DNA of 64,000 nucleotides from Thermoleptolyngbya sichuanensis A183 (GTDB lineage Bacteria; Cyanobacteriota; Cyanobacteriia; Elainellales; Elainellaceae). The stretch lies in contig NZ_CP053661.1 in NCBI RefSeq assembly GCF_013177315.1, positions 4,526,001-4,590,000 of the forward strand, read 5' to 3'. The notes beneath the pieces are model-generated. The model was not told where the DNA came from and did not search any database. It saw only the letters and a list, made by a program, of their open reading frames with translations. The translations under genes and the position numbers were made by a program. Below are positions 28,724-37,943 of this stretch, piece by piece. The first letter of the stretch is position 1. Each line of letters begins with the position of its first letter.

Positions 28724-28819
28724 GAAGAGGGAAGAGGGAAAAGGGAAGAACGAAAAAGGAAGAACGAAAAAGGAAGAGGGAAAAGGGAAGAACGAAGAGG
28801 GAAGAGGGAGGAATGGAAA
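28724..28819. repeat. Polypurine short tandem repeats
   Basis: Imperfect GAAGAGG/GGAAAAG/GAACGAA units, almost wholly purine on this strand, just downstream of the HEAT-repeat gene. A shorter relative lies at about 40108-40140. Together with 28374-28461 it accounts for much of the 28331-28824 gap; the rest shows nothing identifiable. Confidence 0.7.
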
Positions 28820-28824
28820 TTGGA

Positions 28825-30246
28825 TTACCACTCTGCGAGGGCGATCGCCACTTCTTGCCGGGTTTGTTCTGAAACTTGATGGTTGTTGGACAGTGCTTCG
28901 AGCTGCTGCCGACCTTGGTCGGGGTGAAGCTGCTTGAGGGCGGCGATCGCATGGAGTTTCACGCCCAGATCCGGCTCGGTTGCCAGGTGAACCAGGGCAT
29001 CCAGCGCGTCAAGGTCGCCCAATTTTCCAAGCTGGAGGGCGATCGCCTGTTTCACGGCAGCAGTTTGCACCGCAGGTAGATTACCGTGCAACAGTTCCAA
29101 CAGTTCCACCAGATAGCGGGCCGCCTGCCAGCGCAGTTCTGGGACTTCGACGCGACCCATTGCCTGAATCGTAGCGTGTAGCAGTGGGGCGGATGGGGCT
29201 TCCTCGCTCCACTGGAGCGCCAGCCGATGCAGATGGTGCAGGGCAGTGGGTGTGCCCATCCAGCCCAGCGCTTGCACTAGCGCCATGCGCTGTGGATGGG
29301 TCGTGTGGGACAAGTGGGCGACGCGGTAGAGCGCGGTGGCGGCCGGATTGGTGCCCAGGCGACCCAGGGCGATCGCCGCTTGCTGGGCCACGCCAGCACT
29401 AGCATCCAGCAGCAGCGGATAGATTAAGCTCACTAGGTCATAGTCCGACAGCAGGTCTGCGCGAAAACCGAGTTCCGTCACTGCTACCTGGCGCACTGCT
29501 GCTGAGGAGTCGCCCAGTGCTGCAATTAGCAGGTCAGGAATGTGGCGATCGCGGGCACTGCCGATGGCAGAGAGCGCGGCGGCTCTCACCTGTGGGTCAG
29601 GATCGCGCAGCAGTTTCATCAGCGGCTGAACCACGCCGGGATCTTGAATCTGGGACAGGGTTTTCACGGCCAGCAGGCGCGTGTGGGGAACTTGGAGCAG
29701 TTGGGCAAGGGGGGCGATCGCCGCTTTTCCAAAGCCTGCCAGCGCCGCCGCCGCGATCTGCTGCAAATCTTCGGTGGGGGCGGTTTGCAATAGGTGAACC
29801 AGCGCTGTCAGCACCGCAGGCTGACGAAACTCGCCTAAGATCCGAGCCACAAACCAGCGCGTATCCGGGTCTTCCTCTTCGTCTTGCAGCAGCGCCAGCA
29901 GCGGGTCGAGCAGCAGTTGCTTGACAGACTCTGCCGGTTCAGCCGCCAAGGCTTCTAGCCGAGGAAATAGCTTGGCCATGTCCCAGCGGTCTTGAAAGTC
30001 GCCCTCACACAGTACAGCGATCGCCCACTGACTCAGCGTTTCCAGTTCTGTTCGAGCGGGGCGGATACCACTGGTCTGCAACTGTTCTTCTAGATGCCCC
30101 AAGTGTTGCTGTACCCGCTGTACCAGCAATTCCCAATCGGCGGCGATTTGCGAAGCGCTCCCTGCGGGAATCGCCCCATCCTCTGCCTGCGGAAGCAGCG
30201 GGAAGTCCTGCGATTGGGCAGATAAAATACGCGGATTGCTGACCAT
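28825..30246 (-). CDS. HEAT-repeat protein
   Basis: The protein is an array of HEAT/PBS-lyase-type repeats from about residue 130: VARILGEFRQPAVLTALVHLL, IAAAALAGFGKAAIAPLAQLL, VKTLSQIQDPGVVQPLMKLL and VRAAALSAIGSARDRHIPDLL. Such solenoids act as protein-binding scaffolds; in cyanobacteria some are phycobilin lyases, but the lyase-specific CpcE/F context is absent. The start is uncertain: ATG at 30246 (MVSNPRIL) is preferred to 30282. Near the N-terminus a dispersed palindromic repeat (30143-30175) is translated as GAIPAGSASQIAAD. Function unknown. Confidence 0.8.
   Translation of the reverse strand: MVSNPRILSAQSQDFPLLPQAEDGAIPAGSASQIAADWELLVQRVQQHLGHLEEQLQTSGIRPARTELETLSQWAIAVLCEGDFQDRWDMAKLFPRLEALAAEPAESVKQLLLDPLLALLQDEEEDPDTRWFVARILGEFRQPAVLTALVHLLQTAPTEDLQQIAAAALAGFGKAAIAPLAQLLQVPHTRLLAVKTLSQIQDPGVVQPLMKLLRDPDPQVRAAALSAIGSARDRHIPDLLIAALGDSSAAVRQVAVTELGFRADLLSDYDLVSLIYPLLLDASAGVAQQAAIALGRLGTNPAATALYRVAHLSHTTHPQRMALVQALGWMGTPTALHHLHRLALQWSEEAPSAPLLHATIQAMGRVEVPELRWQAARYLVELLELLHGNLPAVQTAAVKQAIALQLGKLGDLDALDALVHLATEPDLGVKLHAIAALKQLHPDQGRQQLEALSNNHQVSEQTRQEVAIALAEW
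30143..30175 (-). repeat. Dispersed palindromic repeat inserted in frame (copy 3, diverged)
   Basis: On the minus strand it reads GGCGATTCCCGCAGGGAGCG then CTTCGCAAATCGC, the same pattern as in the kinase. It lies in the N-terminal part of the HEAT-repeat gene, in another reading phase than in the kinase. Confidence 0.65.
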
Positions 30247-30400
30247 ACTCGTCTGTGCCGCCAGATAGAAAAATGCGGTCAATGCCTTGACTGCTCTTGG
30301 ATTCTAGCCAGAAGCGCTGGGTTTTGTTGAGTCAGGCTCAGGTTCATTATGCAGGTTGTGCATTGTTGCAATTCGTAAATTTCATGCAACGAAAATTTTT

Positions 30401-30442
30401 GTAACAGGAGCTACGAATTTTCAGAATTAATGCTTCTAACGT
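30401..30442 (+). promoter_or_regulatory. NtcA-activated promoter of the nitrate operon
   Basis: GTA-N8-TAC (GTAACAGGAGCTAC, 30401-30414) is followed after 22 bases by TAACGT (30437-30442), a TAN3T -10 box. This is the standard class II NtcA promoter layout. It lies 176 bases before the nirA ATG, leaving a long leader. NtcA would activate it when nitrogen is scarce (2-oxoglutarate high). Confidence 0.8.
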
Positions 30443-30617
30443 ATCAATCATGCAAGGCAATGCAGGCTTGAGTCTTGCGGCGTTAGTCAAGTCTCCGTAG
30501 ACACAAGTTTTAGACACAAGTTTTAGCCAACACGGGTTCTAATTCTAGGCGTTGAGTCAAAAACGCAGGTCTACGCGCAGCATTACTTGCCGTTTCTTCC
30601 ATCCAAGGTCTCTTGCT

Positions 30618-32150
30618 ATGACCAGTACCGTTCCAGCAGAAACCAGTCTGAATAAGTTCGAGAAGCTCAAGTCCGAAAAAGATGGTCTGGCGGTCAAGTC
30701 TGAACTGGAAGACTTTGCCCGTCTGGGCTGGGAAGCGATGAATGAGACCGACCGCGACCATCGCCTGAAGTGGATGGGCGTGTTTTTTCGGCCCGTCACG
30801 CCGGGTAAGTTCATGCTGCGGATGCGGATGCCCAATGGCATTCTCACGAGCGGACAGATGCGGGTGCTGGCGGAGGTTGTCGAGCGCTACGGCGAAGATG
30901 GCAACGCCGACATCACCACGCGGCAAAACCTCCAGCTTCGCGGCATTCGGCTAGAAGATATTCCCGATATCTTCCGGCGGTTTGAGCAGGCAGGGTTGAC
31001 CAGCATCCAGTCCGGCATGGACAACGTTCGCAACATCACGGGTTCGCCCGTGGCGGGCATTGATGCCGACGAGTTGATTGACACTCGCGGGCTGGTGCGA
31101 AAGGTGCAGGACATGATCACCAACAACGGCGAGGGCAACCCGTCGTTCACTAACCTGCCGCGCAAGTTCAATATTGCGATCGCCGGATGCCGCGACAACT
31201 CGGTACACGCCGAGATCAACGACATCGCCTTTGTACCTGCCTACAAGGACGGACGGCTGGGGTTTAACGTGCTGGTGGGCGGGTTCTTCTCGGCCAAGCG
31301 CTGCGAAGCCGCTGTGCCGCTCAATGCCTGGGTCGATCCGCGTGATGTGGTGGCCTTGTGCGAAGCCATCCTCATCGTCTATCGCAATCACGGGCTGCGG
31401 GCCAATCGCCAAAAAGCTCGCCTGATGTGGCTGATCGACGAGTGGGGCATGGATAAGTTTCGTGCCGAAGTGGAGCAGCAGTTGGGACATCCCTTGCAAA
31501 CTGCCGCGCCCAAGGACGAAATCCTGTGGGACAAGCGCGACCACATCGGCATCCACGCCCAAAAGCAGCCGGGGCTGAACTACGTGGGGCTGCATGTTCC
31601 CGTCGGTCGGCTGTATGCGCCCGATATGTTTGACCTGGCGCGGATTGCCGAGGTCTACGGCAGCGGCGAAATCCGCCTAACCGTCGAGCAAAATGTGATT
31701 ATTCCCGACGTGCCCGATTCTCGCGTTGCGCCCTTGCTGAAGGAGCCGCTGCTAGAGAAGTTTTCGGTGAGTCCGGGGCTACTCGTGCGATCGCTCGTTT
31801 CCTGCACTGGGGCCCAGTTCTGCAACTTCGCCCTGATCGAAACCAAAAACCGAGCAATGGCGCTGATCAACGAACTGGAATCTGAACTGGAAATCACGCG
31901 CCCAGTTCGCATCCACTGGACAGGCTGCCCCAACTCCTGCGGCCAGCCCCAGGTCGCCGACATCGGTCTGATGGGCACCAAAGTCCGCAAAGACGGCAAA
32001 GCTGCTGAAGGCGTGGACTTGTACATGGGCGGCAAAGTCGGCAAACACGCCGAACTCGGCACCTGCGTCCAAAAAGGCATTCCCTGCGACGACCTCAAGC
32101 CCATCCTGCGGAATCTGCTGATCGAAAACTTCGGCGCACGACCGAAGTAA
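30618..32150 (+). CDS. nirA: Ferredoxin-nitrite reductase
   Basis: The ATG at 30618 gives a 510-residue protein, the usual length; the frame also opens at 30552 without support. It has duplicated ferredoxin-like halves and the siroheme/4Fe-4S domain. The cluster cysteines lie in SCTGAQFCNFA (about 400) and HWTGCPNSCGQPQ (about 438). TTRQNLQLRG and KFNIAIAGCRDNSVHAE are typical nitrite/sulfite reductase segments. It reduces nitrite to ammonium with six electrons from ferredoxin in the cytoplasm. First gene of the nirA-nrtABCD-narB operon behind an NtcA promoter. Confidence 0.96.
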   Translation: MTSTVPAETSLNKFEKLKSEKDGLAVKSELEDFARLGWEAMNETDRDHRLKWMGVFFRPVTPGKFMLRMRMPNGILTSGQMRVLAEVVERYGEDGNADITTRQNLQLRGIRLEDIPDIFRRFEQAGLTSIQSGMDNVRNITGSPVAGIDADELIDTRGLVRKVQDMITNNGEGNPSFTNLPRKFNIAIAGCRDNSVHAEINDIAFVPAYKDGRLGFNVLVGGFFSAKRCEAAVPLNAWVDPRDVVALCEAILIVYRNHGLRANRQKARLMWLIDEWGMDKFRAEVEQQLGHPLQTAAPKDEILWDKRDHIGIHAQKQPGLNYVGLHVPVGRLYAPDMFDLARIAEVYGSGEIRLTVEQNVIIPDVPDSRVAPLLKEPLLEKFSVSPGLLVRSLVSCTGAQFCNFALIETKNRAMALINELESELEITRPVRIHWTGCPNSCGQPQVADIGLMGTKVRKDGKAAEGVDLYMGGKVGKHAELGTCVQKGIPCDDLKPILRNLLIENFGARPK

Positions 32151-32353
32151 GTTGCCAGGTGCTCAGAGTCCAGGGGTCAGGTATCGGCGCTTAGCAGCTT
32201 ATCTTTACCTGATTTCTGACCCGTTCCCAAATCCTATCCCTCACTCAGCCAGTTTCTCACCGGATCTTGACACCGGGCGCAACTGGTAGGGGATTTTACA
32301 TCCCAAAATTTGCCAACTGATTACCCTAACCACAACTTCGGAGAACTGAACCT

Positions 32354-33682
32354 ATGTCTAGACTCTCTCGGCGGAAATTTATCTTTACGGCAGGCGTGAC
32401 GGCAGGCGCAACGATCCTGGCCAATGGATGCAGCGGCGGCTCGTCGCCTTCGGATACCAGCAGCCCGGCCGCCAGCGCTCCGGCCTCGCCCGCACCCGTA
32501 GCCGCAGCCGATACGCCCGAAGTGACCACTGCCAAGCTCGGTTTCATCGCCCTGACCGATGCCGCACCCCTGATCATTGCTAAGGAAAAAGGACTGTTTG
32601 CTAAGTATGGAATGCCCGATGTGGAAGTGCTGAAGCAGGCTTCCTGGGCTGTCACTCGCGACAACCTGGAGCTGGGGTCTGCTGGCGGCGGCATCGATGG
32701 AGCGCACATTCTGACCCCTATGCCCTACCTAATGTCGGCAGGCACGATTACCAAAGGTAATCAGAAGGTGCCGATGAATATTCTGGCTCGGCTCAATGTG
32801 AATGGTCAGGGGATTTGCCTTGCCAACACCTACAAGGACTTGAAAATTAGCACTGACAGCGCGCCACTCAAGGAAGCCTTTGCTAAGGCGAAATCTGAGA
32901 AGGGCGAGATTAAAGCAGCCGTGACGTTCCCTGGTGGCACGCATGACCTGTGGATGCGCTATTGGCTGGCGGCAGGCGGCATCGACCCCGACAAAGACAT
33001 TTCGACGATTGTGGTGCCGCCGCCGCAGATGGTGGCCAACATCAAGGTCAACAACATGGAAGCTTTCTGCGTGGGTGAGCCTTGGCCTGCTCAAACGGTA
33101 AACCAAGACTTGGGCTATACCGCCATCACGACAGGCGAGTTTTGGGCAGATCACCCTGAAAAATCGCTGACGATGCGGGCTGATTGGGTAGAACAACACC
33201 CCAATGCAGCGAAGGCAATTTTGATGGCAGTGCAAGAAGCTCAGATGTGGTGCGATGACATGGCCAACAAGGAGGAGATGTGCCAAATTATCTCCGGGCG
33301 AGAATGGCTGAAGGTGCCTGTAGAAGACATCCTAGAGCGGGCCAAGGGCAATTTTGATATGGGTGTGCGCCAGCTCGAAAATAGCCCGCTGCTGATGAAG
33401 TTCTGGAACGATGCGGCATCTTATCCGTTTAAGAGCCACGACCTGTGGTTCCTGACGGAGGATATCCGCTGGGGCTACTTGCCTGCTGACACCGACACCA
33501 AAGCGCTGATTGACGCGGTAAACCGGGAAGACCTGTGGCGCGAAGCCGCCAAGGCGATCGGGCAGGAAGCCGCCATTCCCGCTAGCACCTCTCGCGGCGT
33601 GGAAACCTTCTTTGATGGCGTGAAATTCGATCCCGAAAATCCGAGCGAGTACTTAAAGTCGCTGAAGATTAAAAAGGTGTAA
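32354..33682 (+). CDS. nrtA: Nitrate/nitrite ABC transporter substrate-binding lipoprotein
   Basis: A twin-arginine-type start (SRRKFIFTAG) leads into a lipobox with Cys at about 26 (ILANGC), so it is exported and lipid-anchored. A Ser/Ala/Pro linker follows. The NrtA domain begins TAKLGFIALTDAAPLIIAKEKGLF and contains GGTHDLWMRYWLAAGGIDPD and PPPQMVANIKVNNMEAFCVGEPW, typical of NrtA/CmpA. It binds nitrate and nitrite at high affinity in the periplasm for NrtBCD. Nitrate rather than bicarbonate (CmpA) is inferred from the operon. A ribosome-binding site (CGGAG) precedes the ATG. Confidence 0.95.
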   Translation: MSRLSRRKFIFTAGVTAGATILANGCSGGSSPSDTSSPAASAPASPAPVAAADTPEVTTAKLGFIALTDAAPLIIAKEKGLFAKYGMPDVEVLKQASWAVTRDNLELGSAGGGIDGAHILTPMPYLMSAGTITKGNQKVPMNILARLNVNGQGICLANTYKDLKISTDSAPLKEAFAKAKSEKGEIKAAVTFPGGTHDLWMRYWLAAGGIDPDKDISTIVVPPPQMVANIKVNNMEAFCVGEPWPAQTVNQDLGYTAITTGEFWADHPEKSLTMRADWVEQHPNAAKAILMAVQEAQMWCDDMANKEEMCQIISGREWLKVPVEDILERAKGNFDMGVRQLENSPLLMKFWNDAASYPFKSHDLWFLTEDIRWGYLPADTDTKALIDAVNREDLWREAAKAIGQEAAIPASTSRGVETFFDGVKFDPENPSEYLKSLKIKKV

Positions 33683-33818
33683 TGCGGTCGGGGGTAAGTA
33701 AACAAGTGAGTAAAGCTACTGAGGCATGAAGGACTCTTGCTTTATCTTATTTATCCCCCGACTTCTGTTCCCATAGTTCAACCTTTCTGCCCTAAATCCT
33801 AATTCTAACCCCTAGCGT

Positions 33819-34661
33819 ATGACAGCCGACCTCTCTTCTCCCCGCCGGCCTGGGCGATCGCTCTCTTCCAGCTTGGGCGCATGGCTTGGCAAGACGATTC
33901 GCCGTTCCATCCCCACAGCGATCGCCCTCTTCATTCTCCTGGGCATCTGGCAACTGGTGTGTTCAGGCGACAATGCGCCCCTGCCAGGGCCGATCCAGGT
34001 GGTGCAAGATACATGGGACTTGATCATCGACCCGTTCTATCGTGGCAGCGGTACAGATCAGGGCTTGTTCTGGCAAATTGCGGCCAGCTTGCAGCGGGTG
34101 GCGGTGGGCTATCTCCTGGCGGCGATCGCTGGCATCGCCCTCGGCATCCTGATCGGCGTAAGTGTGCTGATGTTTCAGGCGATTGATCCCATCTTTCAGG
34201 TGTTGCGAACCGTGCCGCCGCTGGCCTGGCTGCCCATTTCCCTGGCGGCCTTCCGCGACTCCCAGCCCGCTGCCATTTTCGTGATTTTCATCACCGCCAT
34301 CTGGCCCATCATCATCAACACGGCCGTTGGCGTGCAAAACATTCCTCAGGATTACAACAACGTTGCCCGCGTGCTAAAGCTGTCCCGACTCGATTACTTC
34401 TTCAAGGTGCTGCTGCCTGCCACTGTGCCCTATATTTTCACCGGCCTCAAGATTGCCATCGGTCTGTCCTGGCTGGCGATCGTTGCCGCAGAAATGCTCA
34501 CGGGCGGCGTGGGCATTGGCTTCTTTATCTGGGATGCCTACAACAGCGGCAGCAACAGTGAAGTGATCCTGGCCATTATCTACGTCGGTCTGGTGGGGCT
34601 GCTGCTCAACGCGCTGATCGGCTTCATTGCCTCCCGCGTCGTGCCCGAAGAACAGAAGTAA
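33819..34661 (+). CDS. nrtB: Nitrate ABC transporter permease
   Basis: A 280-residue inner-membrane permease with about six hydrophobic segments. The BPD-transporter coupling loop is NVARVLKLSRLDYFFKVLLPATVPYIF (EAA-like loop, about 180-205). LQRVAVGYLLAAIAGIALGI and LRTVPPLAWLPISLAAF are typical of the NrtB/SsuC/TauC group. It forms the channel with the NrtC and NrtD ATPases. Position between nrtA and nrtC fixes the identity. Confidence 0.95.
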   Translation: MTADLSSPRRPGRSLSSSLGAWLGKTIRRSIPTAIALFILLGIWQLVCSGDNAPLPGPIQVVQDTWDLIIDPFYRGSGTDQGLFWQIAASLQRVAVGYLLAAIAGIALGILIGVSVLMFQAIDPIFQVLRTVPPLAWLPISLAAFRDSQPAAIFVIFITAIWPIIINTAVGVQNIPQDYNNVARVLKLSRLDYFFKVLLPATVPYIFTGLKIAIGLSWLAIVAAEMLTGGVGIGFFIWDAYNSGSNSEVILAIIYVGLVGLLLNALIGFIASRVVPEEQK

Positions 34662-34699
34662 GTATCCCAAAATCCAAAATCTTAAAATCCAAAATCCCC
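34662..34699. repeat. Short heptamer repeat between nrtB and nrtC
   Basis: CAAAATCCAAAATCTTAAAA-type units fill the 38-bp gap. Similar units occur at 5637, 16719, 40141 and 49678. Confidence 0.6.
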
Positions 34700-36700
34700 A
34701 TGCTGCCATTCGTAGAAATCGACCACGTAGATCAGGTCTTCCCGCTCCCCGGCGGCGGAGAATACATCGCGCTGAAGAATATTGATCTGACGATTCGCAA
34801 GGGCGAGTTTATCTCGCTGCTGGGCCACTCTGGCTGCGGCAAATCGACCCTGCTGAACATCATTGCGGGCTTGGCGAAACCTGCGGCGGGCGGCGTGGTG
34901 CTGGAAGGTCGCCAGGTCACTGAACCCGGCCCTGACCGCATGGTGGTCTTCCAAAATTACTCGCTGCTGCCTTGGCTGACGGTGCGCGAAAACATTGCCC
35001 TGGCGGTAAATCGCGTCATGGCAACGGCTTCCAAATCGGAACGCAGCGCCATCGTAGAGCAGCATATTGACTTGGTGAACCTGCGCCACGCGGCCGACAA
35101 GCGGCCGGGGCAACTCTCCGGCGGCATGAAGCAGCGGGTGGCGATCGCCCGGGCCCTGGCCATCCGTCCCAAGCTCTTGCTGCTGGATGAACCCTTTGGC
35201 GCATTGGACGCGCTCACCCGCAGCAGCCTGCAAGACCAGTTGATGCAAATCGCCGAGGAACACGAACTCACCTGCATCATGGTGACGCACGACGTAGACG
35301 AGGCGCTGCTGCTGAGCGATCGCATCGTGATGCTGACCAACGGGCCAGAATCCTACGTGGGGCAGATTATGGACGTGCCCTTCGAGCGGCCGCGCGATCG
35401 ACTGGAGGTGGTGAACCATCCCAGCTATTACGGAATGCGGAGCGAAATTGTCTATTTCCTGAACCAGCAGAAGCAGGCCAAGAAGCGCAAGGCCGCCTTG
35501 CAGGTGGGGGCGATCGCCCGCAACGGGTTGGAAAAGGTGAACCTGGAACTGGGCTTTGTGCCGCTGACGGACTGTGCGCCGCTGGTGGTGGCCAAGGAAC
35601 TGGGCTTTTTTGAGAAATATGGGCTGGAACAGGTGACGCTGAGCCGCGAACCAAGCTGGAAGGCGATCGCCGAAGGCATCACCAGCGGCCGCCTAGATGC
35701 CGCCCAGATGATCGCTGGGATGCCCCTAGCGCTGACCCTCGGCATGGGCGGCAAAGCGCCTGTTCCCGTGACCACCGGCCTAGTCCTCAGCCGCAACGGC
35801 AACGCCATCACCCTCAGCCAGCGCTTTTTGCACGATGGCGTGCGGACGGTGGAAGAACTAAAGGCGGCGATCGCCCGCACGCCCGACAAAGTGCCCACGC
35901 TGGCGGTCGTTCACCCCGCCTCGATGCACAACCTGATGATGCGCCACTGGCTAGCCACGGGCGGCATCGACCCCGACCAAGACGTGAACCTTGTCACCAT
36001 TCCGCCGCCGCAGATGGTGGCCGCGCTCAAGGGCGGCGGCATCGACGGCTTTTGCGTGGGCGAACCGTGGAACTCCCGCGCCATCCAGGAAGGACTGGGC
36101 TATGCGATCGCCACGGATCTCGACATCTGGCCCGGCCACCTGGAAAAAGTGCTGGGCGTGCGCGAAGACTGGGCAAACCGCTATCCCAAAACCCACATCG
36201 CCCTCGTCACGGCGCTGCTCGAAGCCTGCGAATATTGCGACGATCGCCGCAACCGAGAAGCCCTGGCCGAACTCCTCTCCCGCGACGAGTATGTTGGCGC
36301 GACGGTCGATCAAATCCGTCCCGGCCTGGTCACGCCCTACGACCGGGGCACAGGCGACGAGCCAGAGCAATTGCTGCGCTATAACCAGTTCTTTGTCGAT
36401 CGCACCAACTGCCCCTACCGCACCGAGGGTCTGTGGATCATGACGCAGCTTGCCCGCTGGGGCATCACCCCCTTCCCCCGCAACTGGTTCGACATCCTCG
36501 ACCGCACCCGCCGCCTGGATGTGTTCGGAGCCGCCGCCCGCGACCTGGGCCTGCTGGACACCGAACCCAACCGCAGCCCCATCCACTTTGCCGACGGCAG
36601 CGTATTTGACCCCGACGACCCCATCGGCTACCTCCACAGTCTTGCCATCAAGCGCGACGTGCAAGTTGAGGAAGTCAGCATTGATGTCGTGACCGTGTGA
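34700..36700 (+). CDS. nrtC: Nitrate ABC transporter ATP-binding protein with NrtA-like regulatory domain
   Basis: Residues ~1-250 form an ABC ATPase: Walker A GHSGCGKST, Q-loop VFQNYSLLPW, signature LSGGMKQRVAIARAL and Walker B LLLLDEPFGALD. A linker leads into a second domain (~280-660) that resembles NrtA: LELGFVPLTDCAPLVVAKELGFF, HNLMMRHWLATGGIDPDQD, PPPQMVAALKGGGIDGFCVGEPW. This fusion is the hallmark of NrtC. The extra domain is known to mediate ammonium-triggered inhibition of nitrate uptake. Cytoplasmic face of the transporter, with NrtD. Confidence 0.96.
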   Translation: MLPFVEIDHVDQVFPLPGGGEYIALKNIDLTIRKGEFISLLGHSGCGKSTLLNIIAGLAKPAAGGVVLEGRQVTEPGPDRMVVFQNYSLLPWLTVRENIALAVNRVMATASKSERSAIVEQHIDLVNLRHAADKRPGQLSGGMKQRVAIARALAIRPKLLLLDEPFGALDALTRSSLQDQLMQIAEEHELTCIMVTHDVDEALLLSDRIVMLTNGPESYVGQIMDVPFERPRDRLEVVNHPSYYGMRSEIVYFLNQQKQAKKRKAALQVGAIARNGLEKVNLELGFVPLTDCAPLVVAKELGFFEKYGLEQVTLSREPSWKAIAEGITSGRLDAAQMIAGMPLALTLGMGGKAPVPVTTGLVLSRNGNAITLSQRFLHDGVRTVEELKAAIARTPDKVPTLAVVHPASMHNLMMRHWLATGGIDPDQDVNLVTIPPPQMVAALKGGGIDGFCVGEPWNSRAIQEGLGYAIATDLDIWPGHLEKVLGVREDWANRYPKTHIALVTALLEACEYCDDRRNREALAELLSRDEYVGATVDQIRPGLVTPYDRGTGDEPEQLLRYNQFFVDRTNCPYRTEGLWIMTQLARWGITPFPRNWFDILDRTRRLDVFGAAARDLGLLDTEPNRSPIHFADGSVFDPDDPIGYLHSLAIKRDVQVEEVSIDVVTV

Positions 36701-36761
36701 GGTGTAAAAAGCCAGCCCTATGCCCCATTCTCTCCTCTCTCTCAACCCTGAATCCCTAACA

Positions 36762-37604
36762 ATGCAGACTCTCGACTCAACCCAACTCCAGCCGCAGCCC
36801 GTGCCCATGACCGATGCGTTTTTGATGATCGAGAATGTCTCGAAGGTGTATCCCACCAAAGATGGCGGCACTTACACCGTGCTGGATGGCGTGAATCTGG
36901 CGGTGCAGGAAGGTGAATTTGTCAGCATCATCGGCCATTCCGGCTGCGGCAAATCGACCCTCATGGATATGGTGTCGGGCTTTCGCACGCCCTCCAGCGG
37001 CGAGGTGCGCCTGCGAAACCAGCGGATCACAGAACCCGGCCCCGATCGCATGGTGGTGTTTCAAAACTACTCGCTGCTGCCCTGGATGACGGCCTACGAG
37101 AACGTGTATCTAGGGCTGCACGCGGCGCGACCAGAGCTTTCTAAGAGCGAAAAGGCGGCGATCGCCCGCGACCACCTGGCCATGGTCGGTTTGGCCGACG
37201 CGATGGACAAGAAACCCCGCGCCCTCTCTGGCGGCATGAAGCAGCGCGTTTCCATCGCTCGCGCCCTGGCCCTGCGCCCGGAGGTGCTGCTGCTGGACGA
37301 ACCCTTCGGGGCCCTCGACCCCATCACCCGTGAGGAACTGCAAGAGGAACTGCTAAAAATCTGGACAGATCACCGGGTCACGGTGCTGATGATTACCCAT
37401 GACATTGACGAGGCGCTGCTGCTGAGCGATCGCATCGTCATGATGACCAACGGCCCCGCCGCCAAGGTCGGCGAAATCCTCGACATTCCCTTTGCCCGTC
37501 CCCGCAACCGCAGCCGCGTCATGGAAGACCCCCGCTATTACGAACTGCGGAACGAAGCGCTGGACTTTCTGTATCACCGCTATGCCCATGATGACGTGGG
37601 CTGA
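36762..37604 (+). CDS. nrtD: Nitrate ABC transporter ATP-binding protein
   Basis: A single ABC ATPase domain: Walker A GHSGCGKST, Q-loop VFQNYSLLPWM, signature LSGGMKQRVSIARAL, Walker B VLLLDEPFGALD and the switch His in MITHDIDEALLLSD. It pairs with NrtC to power NrtB. The ATG at 36762 (MQTLDSTQ) is preferred; 36720 is an in-frame alternative and neither has a clear ribosome-binding site. Confidence 0.93.
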   Translation: MQTLDSTQLQPQPVPMTDAFLMIENVSKVYPTKDGGTYTVLDGVNLAVQEGEFVSIIGHSGCGKSTLMDMVSGFRTPSSGEVRLRNQRITEPGPDRMVVFQNYSLLPWMTAYENVYLGLHAARPELSKSEKAAIARDHLAMVGLADAMDKKPRALSGGMKQRVSIARALALRPEVLLLDEPFGALDPITREELQEELLKIWTDHRVTVLMITHDIDEALLLSDRIVMMTNGPAAKVGEILDIPFARPRNRSRVMEDPRYYELRNEALDFLYHRYAHDDVG

Positions 37605-37627
37605 GTTTGAGGGAGAGAGGGCACTCC

Positions 37628-37920
37628 GGTTCCCCCCTTACTAAGGGGGGCTAGGGGGGATCAAGACTCCTGCATCTAATTCGATCCCCCTAAATCCCCC
37701 TTAAAAAGGGGACTTTGAGGAGTCTGGTTCCCCCCTTAGTAAGGGGGGCTAGGGGGGATCAAGACTCCTGCATCTAATCCGATCCCCCTAAATCCCCCTT
37801 AAAAAGGGGGACTTTGAGGAGTCTGGTTCCCCCCTTGCTAAGGGGGGCTAGGGGGGATCAAGACTCCTGCATCTAATTCGATCCCCCTAAATCCCCCTTC
37901 AAAAGGGAGACTTTGAGCAG
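37628..37920. repeat. Three tandem 98-99-bp palindromic units between nrtD and narB
   Basis: Units begin GGTTCCCCCCTTA at 37628, 37726 and 37825. Each contains GGGGGGCTAGGGGGGATC, a spacer AAGACTCCTGCATCTAAT and then GATCCCCCTAAATCCCCCTT, which can pair with the first part. The third is slightly diverged at its end. The units fill almost the whole 339-bp gap. The core is shared with 15874-16345 and 10333. Confidence 0.85.
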
Positions 37921-37943
37921 GGCGATAGCAAAGGGTTAACCAA

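Noticed and set aside
34682-36871. Long antisense frames across nrtC
   Set aside because: Shadows of a GC-rich gene; the plus-strand frames carry all ABC and NrtA motifs.
37628-37920. CRISPR-like array
   Set aside because: Units are about 98 bp without unique spacers; they are tandem palindromes, not repeat-spacer units.
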